A stretch of DNA of 60,225 bases from Bacillota bacterium (GTDB lineage: Bacteria > Bacillota > Clostridia > Christensenellales > Aristaeellaceae): the NCBI GenBank assembly GCA_023402355.1, contig JAEXCG010000122.1:1-60225 (forward strand), in the 5' to 3' direction. A program made the translations under genes and the position numbers. Numbering within the stretch: the first letter of the stretch is position 1; every line of letters starts with the position of its first letter. Under the pieces are notes generated by a model. That model made no database searches and had not been told where the DNA came from. It saw only the letters and a list, made by a program, of their open reading frames with translations. Positions 34,847 to 42,470 of the stretch are shown here, one piece after another.

Positions 34847-35029
34847 TCAGTCGATTTTTTCCGTGTCCCTTGTTCGCTTAGCGGCGTGATCCGGTTTTTC
34901 ACGCTTCGGCGCATCCGGCCAGACGATCTTCTCCGGATAACCCGGCTGCTGCGGCAGGTCGCGCAGCGCCTGACGATAAAAGAGCCAGCCTGCACGCTCT
35001 GCCTTGCTGCACGGATAGTCCGGCAGCAC
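34847..35029 (-). CDS. Small protein resembling the C-terminus of phage tail assembly chaperones
   Basis: A 60-aa protein, GTG start after GAAAGGGG. The segment FYRQALRDLPQQPGYPEKIV closely follows the YRQALRD-x-QPG(F/Y)P-x-WP pattern at the end of many phage tail-fibre assembly chaperones (established from memory of those families). The N-terminal region of such proteins is missing, and the last 20 residues are a charged tail. It stands alone, with no other tail genes nearby, so it is likely a phage relic or an adopted fragment. Confidence 0.5.
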   Translation of the reverse strand: MLPDYPCSKAERAGWLFYRQALRDLPQQPGYPEKIVWPDAPKREKPDHAAKRTRDTEKID

Positions 35030-35044
35030 CGCTCACCCCTTTCG

Positions 35045-35155
35045 TGAACGCCGTGTCGCCACCAACACGGCGGTCCCATTTTTATTCCAACCGGCAGATC
35101 GACGAACTGCCCGTGGCCATATACGGCAAGGTCGTCGAGCTGCGCGGAAAATTGT
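35045..35155 (+). pseudogene. Possible short gene remnant
   Basis: A plus-strand frame ends ...NRQIDELPVAIYGKVVELRGKL-stop. The residue pattern looks protein-like (alternating hydrophobic strands), but there is no ribosome site and only about 36 codons. It may be the 3-prime end of a decayed gene, opposite the phage-like ORF. Equally, it may be chance. Confidence 0.25.
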
Positions 35156-35237
35156 AAAGATTTACGTTCCCACGTCGCACGCGTATTTTGCAGCATGCAT
35201 AGGCTACATCGGGCCCAGCCCAAAGGGAGGGATCGGG

Positions 35238-35444
35238 ATGACGATGTGGGCTACTGTCCTCGAAGTTCGGAATTCCAGCTTATTGGTGTTTGATTGCAAC
35301 ACCTGTCAGCAGGTGCTCGTTTTGGCTCAAAATGCGTGGCGCTTTTCCGTTGGCGATTGCGTGCGCATCGAGTATAACGGGATCATGACGCTTAGCATAC
35401 CGCCGCAGATCAGCGCTATCTGCATCTGCCGCGTCTGCTGCTAG
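35238..35444 (+). CDS. Small 68-aa beta-rich protein of unknown function
   Basis: Starts after GGGAGGGATCGGG, a good ribosome site. It begins MTMWATVLEVRNSSLLVFDC and ends MTLSIPPQISAICI; the alternating hydrophobic pattern suggests a small beta-barrel (OB- or SH3-like). I recall similar short clostridial proteins with the IPPQI ending, but no function. Five cysteines, two of them in the C-terminal CRVCC end, could bind metal. Confidence 0.65.
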   Translation: MTMWATVLEVRNSSLLVFDCNTCQQVLVLAQNAWRFSVGDCVRIEYNGIMTLSIPPQISAICICRVCC

Positions 35445-35548
35445 ACGCCCGGCCCGCCTGAAAGGCAGGCCGTACATCACGTCTGTCTGGGCTTTGAGGA
35501 TGCGCCTGCGTCCCTTTCCCATTTAAAAAATTGATCTCGTCGATCGAT

Positions 35549-35600
35549 AAAGCTCCGAAATTCCGTTTCAACGGGTTCTTTCGGAGCTTTTATAAAAGAT
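35549..35600 (+). terminator. Candidate terminator downstream of the 68-aa gene
   Basis: AAAGCTCCGAAA and TTTCGGAGCTTT form a 12-bp stem with a structured loop, followed by TATAAAAGATC and a long T-run. It is about 100 bases after the 68-aa gene, so the assignment is tentative. Confidence 0.6.
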
Positions 35601-35671
35601 CTTTTTTTTCTGTCAATGATAAAGAGGATCGACAGCGCGCGTGGGGAAACAGCTTTCACAGGATTCTTTAT

Positions 35672-35714
35672 AAGAAAAAACACCGAAATCCTGCTTTTTA
35701 CGGATTTCGGTGTT
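35672..35714 (-). terminator. Terminator of tRNA-Pro
   Basis: On the minus strand AACACCGAAATCC and GGATTTCGGTGTT pair perfectly around a 10-base loop, followed by TTTTCTTAT, directly after the tRNA. Confidence 0.92.
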
Positions 35715-35715
35715 C

Positions 35716-35792
35716 TGGTCTGGGTGAGAGGATTCGAACCTCCGGCCTCTTGAACCCCATTCAAGCACGCTACCAAGCTGCGCTACACCCAG
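35716..35792 (-). tRNA. tRNA-Pro (anticodon GGG)
   Basis: A complete cloverleaf: acceptor CTGGGTG/CACCCAG, D-arm GCGCAGCTTGGTAGCG, anticodon arm CTTGA-ATGGGGT-TCAAG with anticodon GGG, T-arm GGAGGTTCGAATCC, and an encoded CCA end. It reads CCC and CCU proline codons. It has its own TTGACA/TATAAT promoter and terminator. Confidence 0.96.
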
Positions 35793-35829
35793 ATATGTTC
35801 CGCGGGGAACTCCCCGGCGAACATTCAAT

Positions 35830-35857
35830 ATTATAGCACAGATTGCGCGGATGTCAA
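35830..35857 (-). promoter_or_regulatory. Sigma-A promoter of tRNA-Pro
   Basis: On the minus strand TTGACA, 16 bases, TATAAT, about 35 bases upstream of the tRNA. Confidence 0.88.
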
Positions 35858-35902
35858 GTAGTTTCCGTAGAATGTTTCCATCTTTCGTCTAACGATTTAC
35901 CC

Positions 35903-35931
35903 TTGACAGACTCGTCGTGAAGTGATATGCT
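35903..35931 (+). promoter_or_regulatory. Sigma-A promoter of the secreted hydrolase gene
   Basis: TTGACA, 17 bases, TATGCT. The last base of the -10 box is the first base of the large inverted repeat. Confidence 0.85.
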
Positions 35932-35972
35932 TCGGGCAATCATTTAGATAATATTCTAAATGATTGCCCGAA
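35931..35972. promoter_or_regulatory. Perfect 18-bp-arm inverted repeat at the transcription start
   Basis: Arms TTCGGGCAATCATTTAGA and its exact complement flank a 6-base centre TAATAT. It spans the expected start site (about 35938) and the first 35 bases of the transcript. It could be an operator for a dimeric regulator, or an RNA hairpin at the 5-prime end that stabilises the mRNA. There is no T-run, so it is not a normal terminator. Confidence 0.85.
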
Positions 35973-35996
35973 ATCAACGAACGGGAGGTTCTAACG

Positions 35997-37313
35997 ATGA
36001 AGAAATGGATCGCGCTTTGCCTGCTCGTGCTGGTGATGCCGCTGCCCGCATGCGCGGAGGCTTCCGGGGATGACCTGCTCGCCCAGGCGCGAGGCATACT
36101 CAGCGACTTTACGTCCGGGGCATACGACCGGGTGGTCGAGCGCTTCAGCGACGACATGCGCGCCGCCGTGGACGAGGCGGCGCTCGCGCAGGGCTGGGCC
36201 GCCGTCACAGAGAGACTCGGCGCGTATCAGGACGTGGCGGGCGAGCAGGCCTTTTCCGGCAGCAGCACTCCCTCGGTCGCCTTCACGCTCTCCTTTAAAG
36301 GCGGCACCGCTACCTTGACCGTAGTCTTCGACGAGGCCGGAGCCCTCGTCGGGTTGGCGCTGCAGCCGAACATCGCCTACGAGCCCGTCGAAAAGGCGCT
36401 GCCCGCGGGCGCGGCGGAAACGGCCGCGACGCTCTTTCCCGGAACGGATCGGGCGCTTTCCGCCGCCATCGTGACGCCGCAGGGCGCCTCGGCGCAGACG
36501 CCCTACGTGGTGCTGGTGCATGGCTCCGGCGCCAGCGACATGGACGAGATGATCGGCCCGAACAAGCCTTTCCGTGACATCGCCTACGACCTGGCTGCGC
36601 TGGGCGTGGGCACCCTGCGCTTTGACAAGATCAACTTCGCGCATCCCGAGCTTCCGATCGAAACGGTCGAGCAGGAGTATCTGGAGCCCGTGCGCGAGGC
36701 GCTTCGGGTGCTCCGGGAGCAGACAAACGCCGCGCGCGTCTACGTCGCCGGGCACAGCGAGGGCGGCATCCTGACCCCCTGGTTGGTGCGCGAGGGCGGC
36801 TTTTCGGGCGGCATCGCGCTCGCGGGCACGCCGCTGCCCCTCTGGCGCATGTCCTACGACCAGAACCTGCTCTCCATCGCGCTGATGCCGCAGGAGCAGC
36901 AGGCGGCGCTCCTCGAACGGGTAGAGGGCGAACGCGCGCGGGCCGAGGCGCTGCTGCAAATGAGCGAGGAGGAGGCGCGAAGCCAGAGCGTGTTCGGCAT
37001 AAACGGTTACTACCTGCAATACATGGAAAAGCTCGATCAGGTCGCCATCGCCCGGGAGACGGAAAAGCCCTTCCTCTTCCTCTGGGGTGAAGCGGACCTG
37101 CAGGTCAACCGCGCCGCCTACGACGCCTGGAGGGATGGGCTGGGCGAGGGCCCGCTGTACACGTATGTCACCTATCCGGGGTTGAGCCACCTGTTCCTCC
37201 CTGCCGAGGAGGGTGATTCGTTCGCCAATTTGCAGCAGGCCTACATGCGTCCCCAGACCGTGGACCCGGCCGTCGCGGCGGACATCGCGCGCTGGCTCGC
37301 GTCCATCGCCTGA
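35997..37313 (+). CDS. Secreted alpha/beta hydrolase with N-terminal DUF3887-like domain
   Basis: A 438-aa exported enzyme. Signal peptide 1-20 (possibly with a lipobox-like PLPAC) is followed by a DUF3887-type domain (25-125; YDRVVERFSDDMRAAVDEAALAQGW) and an alpha/beta hydrolase domain (about 150-438). The oxyanion HGSGASD, nucleophile in GHSEGG, acid in LWGEADLQV and base His in YPGLSHLF form a complete triad. It resembles surface esterases and peptidases of the YqhD/S9-like group; the substrate is unknown. The start at MKKWIAL follows GGGAGG. Confidence 0.88.
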   Translation: MKKWIALCLLVLVMPLPACAEASGDDLLAQARGILSDFTSGAYDRVVERFSDDMRAAVDEAALAQGWAAVTERLGAYQDVAGEQAFSGSSTPSVAFTLSFKGGTATLTVVFDEAGALVGLALQPNIAYEPVEKALPAGAAETAATLFPGTDRALSAAIVTPQGASAQTPYVVLVHGSGASDMDEMIGPNKPFRDIAYDLAALGVGTLRFDKINFAHPELPIETVEQEYLEPVREALRVLREQTNAARVYVAGHSEGGILTPWLVREGGFSGGIALAGTPLPLWRMSYDQNLLSIALMPQEQQAALLERVEGERARAEALLQMSEEEARSQSVFGINGYYLQYMEKLDQVAIARETEKPFLFLWGEADLQVNRAAYDAWRDGLGEGPLYTYVTYPGLSHLFLPAEEGDSFANLQQAYMRPQTVDPAVAADIARWLASIA

Positions 37314-37404
37314 TTCGTAGAGGCTCCTTCTTTTGCGCGAAGGAGCCGGGAACTGTTCTTCTCCGAAGGATTCTTTATATATGACGTTTAGAGTTAAACA
37401 TCCT

Positions 37405-37447
37405 GATCGCCGGCGCGGGCTCTTGCTCCGCACCGGCGATCTTTTTG
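37405..37447. terminator. Terminator between convergent genes
   Basis: GATCGCCGG and CCGGCGATC arms with an extra inner GC pairing, followed by TTTTTG. It serves the hydrolase gene and adjoins the stop of the anti-sigma-like gene. A second stem without T-run, GGCTCCTTC/GAAGGAGCC, lies at 37322-37348. Confidence 0.85.
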
Positions 37448-37448
37448 T

Positions 37449-39521
37449 TTAGAACACGATCATCCTGCTGACGCGCTTTTCCTCTCCGTTCTCTTTCACG
37501 TATCCCCAGCACACGATCGCGAGCTTTCCGTCGTTTCCGATGGGCAGCAGATGCGGGCCGCCGCCCATGGCGCTTATCTCGTCCGCGCCCTCGGGGTACA
37601 GCTCGCGAAGGCTGCCGTCCTCCCCCGCCTCCATCAGCGCCAGATGTCTGCCCTCGCCGTACTCGCTGACGCCATGCTCCAAAGCGAAGATAAAGCCCTT
37701 CTCCGTCTGGACGATTTGGGAGCCCGCTAGGCATTTTACGGTTTCCTCGCGCGTTTTGACCCAGACGGCCTTCCCCTTCTCATCCAGGCGCAGGAACACC
37801 GGCATGCCGCCGATGCCGCCCGCCTCGCCGAACGCAGCCAGGCCGCCGTCTTCGAGTTCCAGCGCGCGCAGAATGCGCACGCCCCGAAGCCCTTCGTCCG
37901 CTTCCCCTTCGTTTGACCCTACGGGATTCCCCTCCATGTCCAGCCGGCACAGCAGGGGCAGGCCGTGCTCCAGGCTTCCGATCTGTCCGATTACGAGGTA
38001 GCCGTCCGCGGTGGGCTGTATGCGGGCCGCCCGGCCCGTCAGCTCGTCGTACAGCCGGGCCCAGACGGCCTCGCCCCGCGCGTTTAGCTGGGCGAACATC
38101 AGGGTGTGCGTCTGACCGATGGAGCCGGTTAGCAGAAAACCTCCGTGCCCCACGGATGCGAAGTTCTGGTCGCCCTCCGGCAGCCGAACGCCGACCAGCG
38201 CCTCCGTGCCGGGCAGCGCGATTTCCTCGAGCACCTCGCCGTCTTCGCTTAAACGAACTTGCGTATAAGGGCCGCAGGAAAAGGGGTTTTCCGCCACGTA
38301 CAGCAGGATGTCCCCGTCCTTTAACTGTATGGCGCACTCCACGGACACGCCCTTCGCCAGCGTCCACCGCCAGACGGTCTCGCCCGCCTCGTTCAAGCAC
38401 ACCGCGAAAGGCGTGTATTCCCCGATCTCAAGCCCTGCAAGCACGCCGTTAGCCTGAACCGCCGCGCCGTAGACCAGCACCGTTCCGTCCCGCAGGGCCA
38501 GCGCGCTCTCCAGCGTGTTGCCCTCCGATAGCTCGTAGCACGCCGCGGGCACGGCCTGCGCCGTCTCGCGGTGCCGGTTCAGCCGCTCCTCTACCGTCAG
38601 GCGTTCCTCCTCCTGCGTGCGCCGCTCTCGTTCCAGCGCGTCTCTGGGCGATTCCACGCCCACGTACCCGTCCGCGGCGCAGAGAATCCGCCCGTCCCCC
38701 GCCACGTTGCAGGTGTAGTCGTATGCATAGCGCGGGTTCTCGTAGTCGACCGTCCCATCCGCGTTCTTGAGCGCAAAATGCACGGTATAGTATGGCTCCA
38801 TGAGCTCGTACTCACTGCGATGCAAGCCGTATTCGATCACCGGCTGATAAGCGTTCAGCTCCTGCGCGGCCAAGCCGTACACGTCCTTCAGCTCCGCGTA
38901 AACAGCCTCCACGGCCTCCTCTGGGCTGATGACGTCCTTCCCCGGCAGCAGGAACACCTCCGTGTCAAAGCCCAGCAGCCCGAGGTCCATGAGCATCCGC
39001 GTATACCACGCCTTGTCCTCCAGGCTCCACCCGTCCATCGGGCCCATCTCCACGTAGAGGATGCTCTCCACGCCGATGTTCTCGGTGCGCTTTGTCGGCC
39101 CGCCGTAGCGCTCGGCCATCAGGTCGTCCAGCGCCTTCTCTCGCGCCGCGTCGTCCATCTTGCCGTTCAAGATCTCGTCCACGCGCGCGTCGCCCGGCAG
39201 AATGCCGTTTTCCTGCATGATCTTGAGAAAACCCAGCTTTTCCTTCAGCGACCAGGCGTCATAATAGCCGCTTTCAAGCTGCAGCTTCGCGGCGTCCTCA
39301 AAGAACGCCTTGGAGAGCGTGAGCGCCAGCGCCGTCGCCGTGGTCGCGATGAGCAGCGCGAGGGCTATGGCCAGCCCCACCGACAGTTTCCTTTTCACGA
39401 TCCTTTCCTCCTTCTTTTCGGGCAGGTCTTGAATCGTCCGCAGCATCCGCCGCTCGAAGGCCTCGTCCATGGGCGGGTACAGGCTCTTCAGCGCGTCCGA
39501 ATGGATGACTCGCTTTTTCAT
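37449..39521 (-). CDS. Membrane anti-sigma-like protein with large extracellular beta-propeller-like domain
   Basis: A 690-aa protein encoded with an ECF sigma factor and overlapping it by ATGA, the classic anti-sigma arrangement. Residues 1-45 are cytoplasmic (a likely sigma-binding region), 46-69 form one membrane helix (LSVGLAIALALLIATTATAL), and the rest is outside. Residues 80-300 are helical/mixed, and about 320-690 contain repeated short blade-like strands (LRDGTVLVYGAAV, LKDGDILLYVAEN, HGGFLLTGSIG, LEDGGLAAFGEAG), suggesting a propeller sensing domain. No zinc-binding ZAS motif is seen, so the anti-sigma role is inferred from context. Confidence 0.75.
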   Translation of the reverse strand: MKKRVIHSDALKSLYPPMDEAFERRMLRTIQDLPEKKEERIVKRKLSVGLAIALALLIATTATALALTLSKAFFEDAAKLQLESGYYDAWSLKEKLGFLKIMQENGILPGDARVDEILNGKMDDAAREKALDDLMAERYGGPTKRTENIGVESILYVEMGPMDGWSLEDKAWYTRMLMDLGLLGFDTEVFLLPGKDVISPEEAVEAVYAELKDVYGLAAQELNAYQPVIEYGLHRSEYELMEPYYTVHFALKNADGTVDYENPRYAYDYTCNVAGDGRILCAADGYVGVESPRDALERERRTQEEERLTVEERLNRHRETAQAVPAACYELSEGNTLESALALRDGTVLVYGAAVQANGVLAGLEIGEYTPFAVCLNEAGETVWRWTLAKGVSVECAIQLKDGDILLYVAENPFSCGPYTQVRLSEDGEVLEEIALPGTEALVGVRLPEGDQNFASVGHGGFLLTGSIGQTHTLMFAQLNARGEAVWARLYDELTGRAARIQPTADGYLVIGQIGSLEHGLPLLCRLDMEGNPVGSNEGEADEGLRGVRILRALELEDGGLAAFGEAGGIGGMPVFLRLDEKGKAVWVKTREETVKCLAGSQIVQTEKGFIFALEHGVSEYGEGRHLALMEAGEDGSLRELYPEGADEISAMGGGPHLLPIGNDGKLAIVCWGYVKENGEEKRVSRMIVF

Positions 39522-39991
39522 TCAAACGTCACCTCCGAATCCGTAAGCGTCTTTTTCACCTCGAGCCGCGCGCGATACAGCCTGTTTTTCACCGTCGTGA
39601 CGGGGATGCCGAGGGCCTGCGCGATTTCGCGCTCGCTAAAGCGCTCCATGTAGCGCAGCAGCAGAGGCGTTCGCAGCTTTTCCGGCAGGCCCTCGATCGC
39701 CTCGTAGAGCCCCGTGTCCTCCGGGGCGTACGACGGCGGCTGCGGCTGCCCCACGGGGAATACGCGCCTGCGCGCCCGCTGCACGTTGCGGCACTCGTTG
39801 ATCACGATGCGCGTAAGCCACGCCTTAAAGCTCTCCGGCCGCGCTCCGGTCCGTCGCTCCCACGCCCTCAGCAGCGCCTGCTGCACGGCGTCCTGCGCGT
39901 CGGCCCGCGCGTGCAAAATGCTCATGGCGAGCCGGTACAGCCCGGGCAGCAGAGCGGACGATTCCCGGGTAAACGTTGCGTCATCGACCAT
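39518..39991 (-). CDS. ECF-family RNA polymerase sigma factor (sigma-70 family)
   Basis: A 157-aa minimal sigma factor. Region 2 spans about 12-75 (QDAVQQALLRAWERR for region 2.2 core binding, TRIVINECRNVQRARRR for 2.4), and region 4 about 100-150 with the HTH SEREIAQALGIPVTTVKNRLYRAR. Regions 1.1 and 3 are absent, as in ECF factors. Start after GGAGG. The overlapping downstream gene should hold it inactive at the membrane until a signal arrives. A 30-bp inverted repeat (AAAGGAAC, 14 bases, GTTCCTTT) lies upstream at 40022-40051. Confidence 0.93.
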   Translation of the reverse strand: MVDDATFTRESSALLPGLYRLAMSILHARADAQDAVQQALLRAWERRTGARPESFKAWLTRIVINECRNVQRARRRVFPVGQPQPPSYAPEDTGLYEAIEGLPEKLRTPLLLRYMERFSEREIAQALGIPVTTVKNRLYRARLEVKKTLTDSEVTFE

Positions 39992-40104
39992 GGTCTACCT
40001 CCGGCGTTCAAATGCATTCGGAAAGGAACGCTCTTTGATAAAAGTTCCTTTCGCAGGAAATACGCTCAAGAAGGGGCAAAAGTTTGATCGAAACGAAAAT
40101 ATTG

Positions 40105-40145
40105 ATAAAAACGCCCGCCTCGGCCATTCGCCGGGCGGGTCGCCT
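40105..40145 (-). terminator. Terminator at the end of the mutSL-miaA operon
   Basis: On the minus strand CCGCCCGGC and a complementary GCCGAGGCGGGCG form an imperfect GC-rich stem followed by TTTTTATC. It ends the long operon whose last gene stops at 40159. Confidence 0.75.
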
Positions 40146-40158
40146 TCAAAACGCGGGG

Positions 40159-41172
40159 TCAAAAGAGCATGTCTTTAAGGAAAGCGTCGAGGGTCGGAAG
40201 CCTGGAGCTCTTTTGCATGAGCTTGATGCCGCACTGGGCGCAAAGGTCCTCCACAGCCTGCGTCACGTAAAAATTGCGCACGCGCAGGCCGCGCGGGCGG
40301 CCCAGATTCAGGATACTCGTGCCGAGCAGGTTGATCATGTGCCAAATCCGGTCGTCGTCCGGTCCGAGCAGCTCCTGATCTAGGATCATGCCCGAATCTT
40401 CGTCCGCCAGGATCAGCATGAGCGGGTTGATGGGCCGCGCGTAGCCCTCCTCCTGCGTCGGCACGTTCAGGTAGACGAGGTCCATCTCCCATTCGTCCTG
40501 CAGGCGCTCCACCTTTTTCAGGCGTCTTACCTGCACCTCGTCGGAAAGGGTAATCCGATTCAGGCTGACTGTGACGGGCCCGCGCCGCACGAGCAGGTTC
40601 GTCCAGCGGCTTTCCGCCTCCGTGTAGGCGCGCATGAGGATCTCATCAGAGTTCAGCGCATCCTTATCAAACGGATGTTCTCCCCGCTTCACCGCCAGGC
40701 ACAGCTCGTAAAACCGCTGCAGCACCGGCAGCACCCGTTCGATTTCCTCCACGTCCGGCGTTTCGGGGGTGTACCCCGGGCGGCACGAGAGACACAGGGG
40801 CCATTCGCCCCGTCCCCTGTACTTGTGGCCGCACGCCTTGATCGTATCGCGTTGGCCCGTGGACAGCTCCTCCCGGTCGCTCCAGAAGATGAGCGTCTGT
40901 TCGGCGTCTCTTTGCAGGAAACGCCGCATCGGCTCGCTCGTTCGCTCGTCCATCATCTGTATGTAATTTTCCACCGCGCGCTGCCCGCTGCGCAGCGTCA
41001 GCCCGCGCTCCATGCCCGCGCTTCCGAGCACCGTGCACCCCCAGAACTCCTCGTCCTGGGGGACAATTGCGCAAAGCTGGTCGGAGTAAAGAAACGTCCA
41101 CGGCTCCAGTTGCCTGAATGAATCGACGACGTCGTATAGCGACTTCCACGCGGCAAGCGCCCGCTCCGTCAT
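40159..41172 (-). CDS. DUF6930/DUF7309-like protein of unknown function
   Basis: A 337-aa soluble protein. Repeated half-domain patterns (LEPWTFLYSDQLCAIVPQDEE near the N-terminus; MLILADEDSGMILDQELLGPDDD later) and the ending IRNFYVTQAVEDLCAQCGIKL followed by LPTLDAFLKDM are what I associate with DUF7309/DUF6930 proteins, sometimes linked to SEC-C or pRiA4b-like proteins. The start follows GAGGGGG. It is the last gene of the long operon, 23 bases after the MGL-like gene. No catalytic residues are identifiable. Confidence 0.7.
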   Translation of the reverse strand: MTERALAAWKSLYDVVDSFRQLEPWTFLYSDQLCAIVPQDEEFWGCTVLGSAGMERGLTLRSGQRAVENYIQMMDERTSEPMRRFLQRDAEQTLIFWSDREELSTGQRDTIKACGHKYRGRGEWPLCLSCRPGYTPETPDVEEIERVLPVLQRFYELCLAVKRGEHPFDKDALNSDEILMRAYTEAESRWTNLLVRRGPVTVSLNRITLSDEVQVRRLKKVERLQDEWEMDLVYLNVPTQEEGYARPINPLMLILADEDSGMILDQELLGPDDDRIWHMINLLGTSILNLGRPRGLRVRNFYVTQAVEDLCAQCGIKLMQKSSRLPTLDAFLKDMLF

Positions 41173-41195
41173 AAGTACACCCCCTCTTTGGTTCG

Positions 41196-42470
41196 TCAGG
41201 AAAGCTCGAGCAGCCCCTTTTGCGCCATGCGCCGCACCGCCTGCGCGATGCCCGCCCGCCCGTGCGAAAGCGTCAGGCCGCCCTGCATGTAGACGTTAAA
41301 CGGCGCGCGCATCGGCGCGTCCGCGCTCAGCTCGATCGACGCGCCGGACACGAACGTGCCCGCCGCCATGATGACCTGGTCCTGATAGCCCGGCATCGCC
41401 CAGGGCTCGGGCAGCGCGAAGCTGTCGACGGGCGAGGCCATCTGAATGCCCTCGCAAAACGCCACCAGGCGATCCGGCGTCTCCAGGCGCAGCGCCTGAA
41501 TGATGTCGCTGCGCTCATCCTTTACGCCGGGGTGCACGGTGAAGCCCAGATGCGAAAACACCGCCGCCGCCAGCACCGCCGTCTTCACCGCCTGGCAGAC
41601 CACGTGCGGCGCGAGGAAGAAGCCCTGATAGAAGGGCTGGTAGCCGTAGGCGTAGGAGCCCACCTCGCGCCCGATGCCCGGCGACGTCAGCCGGTAGGAG
41701 ATGCGCTCCACCAGATCGCTTCGCCCGGCGATATAGCCGCCCGTCGGGGCGAGCCCGCCGCCCGCGTTCTTGATGAGCGAGCCCACGATCACGTCCGCGC
41801 CCACGTGCGTGGGCTCCTTTGTGGAGACGAACTCGCCGTAGCAGTTGTCCACCATGACGATCGCGTCCGGCTTCCTTTCGTGAATCGCCCTCGCCGCCTC
41901 GCCGATCTGGCGAACCGTCAGCGCGGGCCGCCAAGCGTAGCCGCGCGAGCGCTGAATCATCACCACGCGCGTCTTTTCCGTGATCGCCGCGAGCACGGCG
42001 TCCAGGTCGATCTCGCCCGCCGCCGTCAGCTCCACCTGCGAATAGGAGACGCCCATTTCGCGCAGCGAGCCGTCGTAGGCCTTCGTGATGCCGATGACCT
42101 CGTCCATGGTGTCGTAGGGCATGCCCACTGCCGACAGCAGGTGGTCGCCCGGCCGCAGCAGGCCGAACAGGCACACGGCCAGCGAATGCGTGCCCGAGAC
42201 GAACTGCGGGCGCACCAGCGCGTCCTGCGCGCCGAAGGCGCTGGCGAACACCTTTTCCAGCGTGTCGCGCCCGATGTCGTCGTAGCCGTAGCCCGTCGTC
42301 GCCTGAAAGTGCTGCACGCCCACGCGGTATTCCTGCATGGCCGAAAGCACGCGGGCAAAGTTTTCGTCCTCGATGCGCTCCAGCTCGATAAAGCGCCCTG
42401 CGCAGTCCGCCTGCGCCGCGTCGATCAGCGCCCTTAGCTTCTGCTCCTGCGCCTGTGTCCACTCCGTCAT
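41196..42470 (-). CDS. Methionine gamma-lyase-family PLP protein (aluminium-resistance type)
   Basis: A 424-aa PLP-dependent protein of the Met_gamma_lyase (PF06838) family, annotated in many Firmicutes as aluminium resistance protein. Clear features are QHFQATTGYGYDDIGRDTLE, the PLP-binding cavity SGTHSLAVCLFGLLRPGD, VMVDNCYGEFV and the lysine in GSLIKNAGGGLAPTGGYIAG. The real substrate is not established. Its ATG overlaps the miaA stop and has AAGGAGA upstream; miaA-ynbB order is also seen in Bacillus, where ynbB is this gene. Confidence 0.9.
   Translation of the reverse strand: MTEWTQAQEQKLRALIDAAQADCAGRFIELERIEDENFARVLSAMQEYRVGVQHFQATTGYGYDDIGRDTLEKVFASAFGAQDALVRPQFVSGTHSLAVCLFGLLRPGDHLLSAVGMPYDTMDEVIGITKAYDGSLREMGVSYSQVELTAAGEIDLDAVLAAITEKTRVVMIQRSRGYAWRPALTVRQIGEAARAIHERKPDAIVMVDNCYGEFVSTKEPTHVGADVIVGSLIKNAGGGLAPTGGYIAGRSDLVERISYRLTSPGIGREVGSYAYGYQPFYQGFFLAPHVVCQAVKTAVLAAAVFSHLGFTVHPGVKDERSDIIQALRLETPDRLVAFCEGIQMASPVDSFALPEPWAMPGYQDQVIMAAGTFVSGASIELSADAPMRAPFNVYMQGGLTLSHGRAGIAQAVRRMAQKGLLELS

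Noticed and set aside
34726..35223. 165-aa minus-strand ORF covering the phage-like region
   Set aside because: Arg/Cys-rich shadow frame without a ribosome site; the 60-aa frame inside it has better signals.
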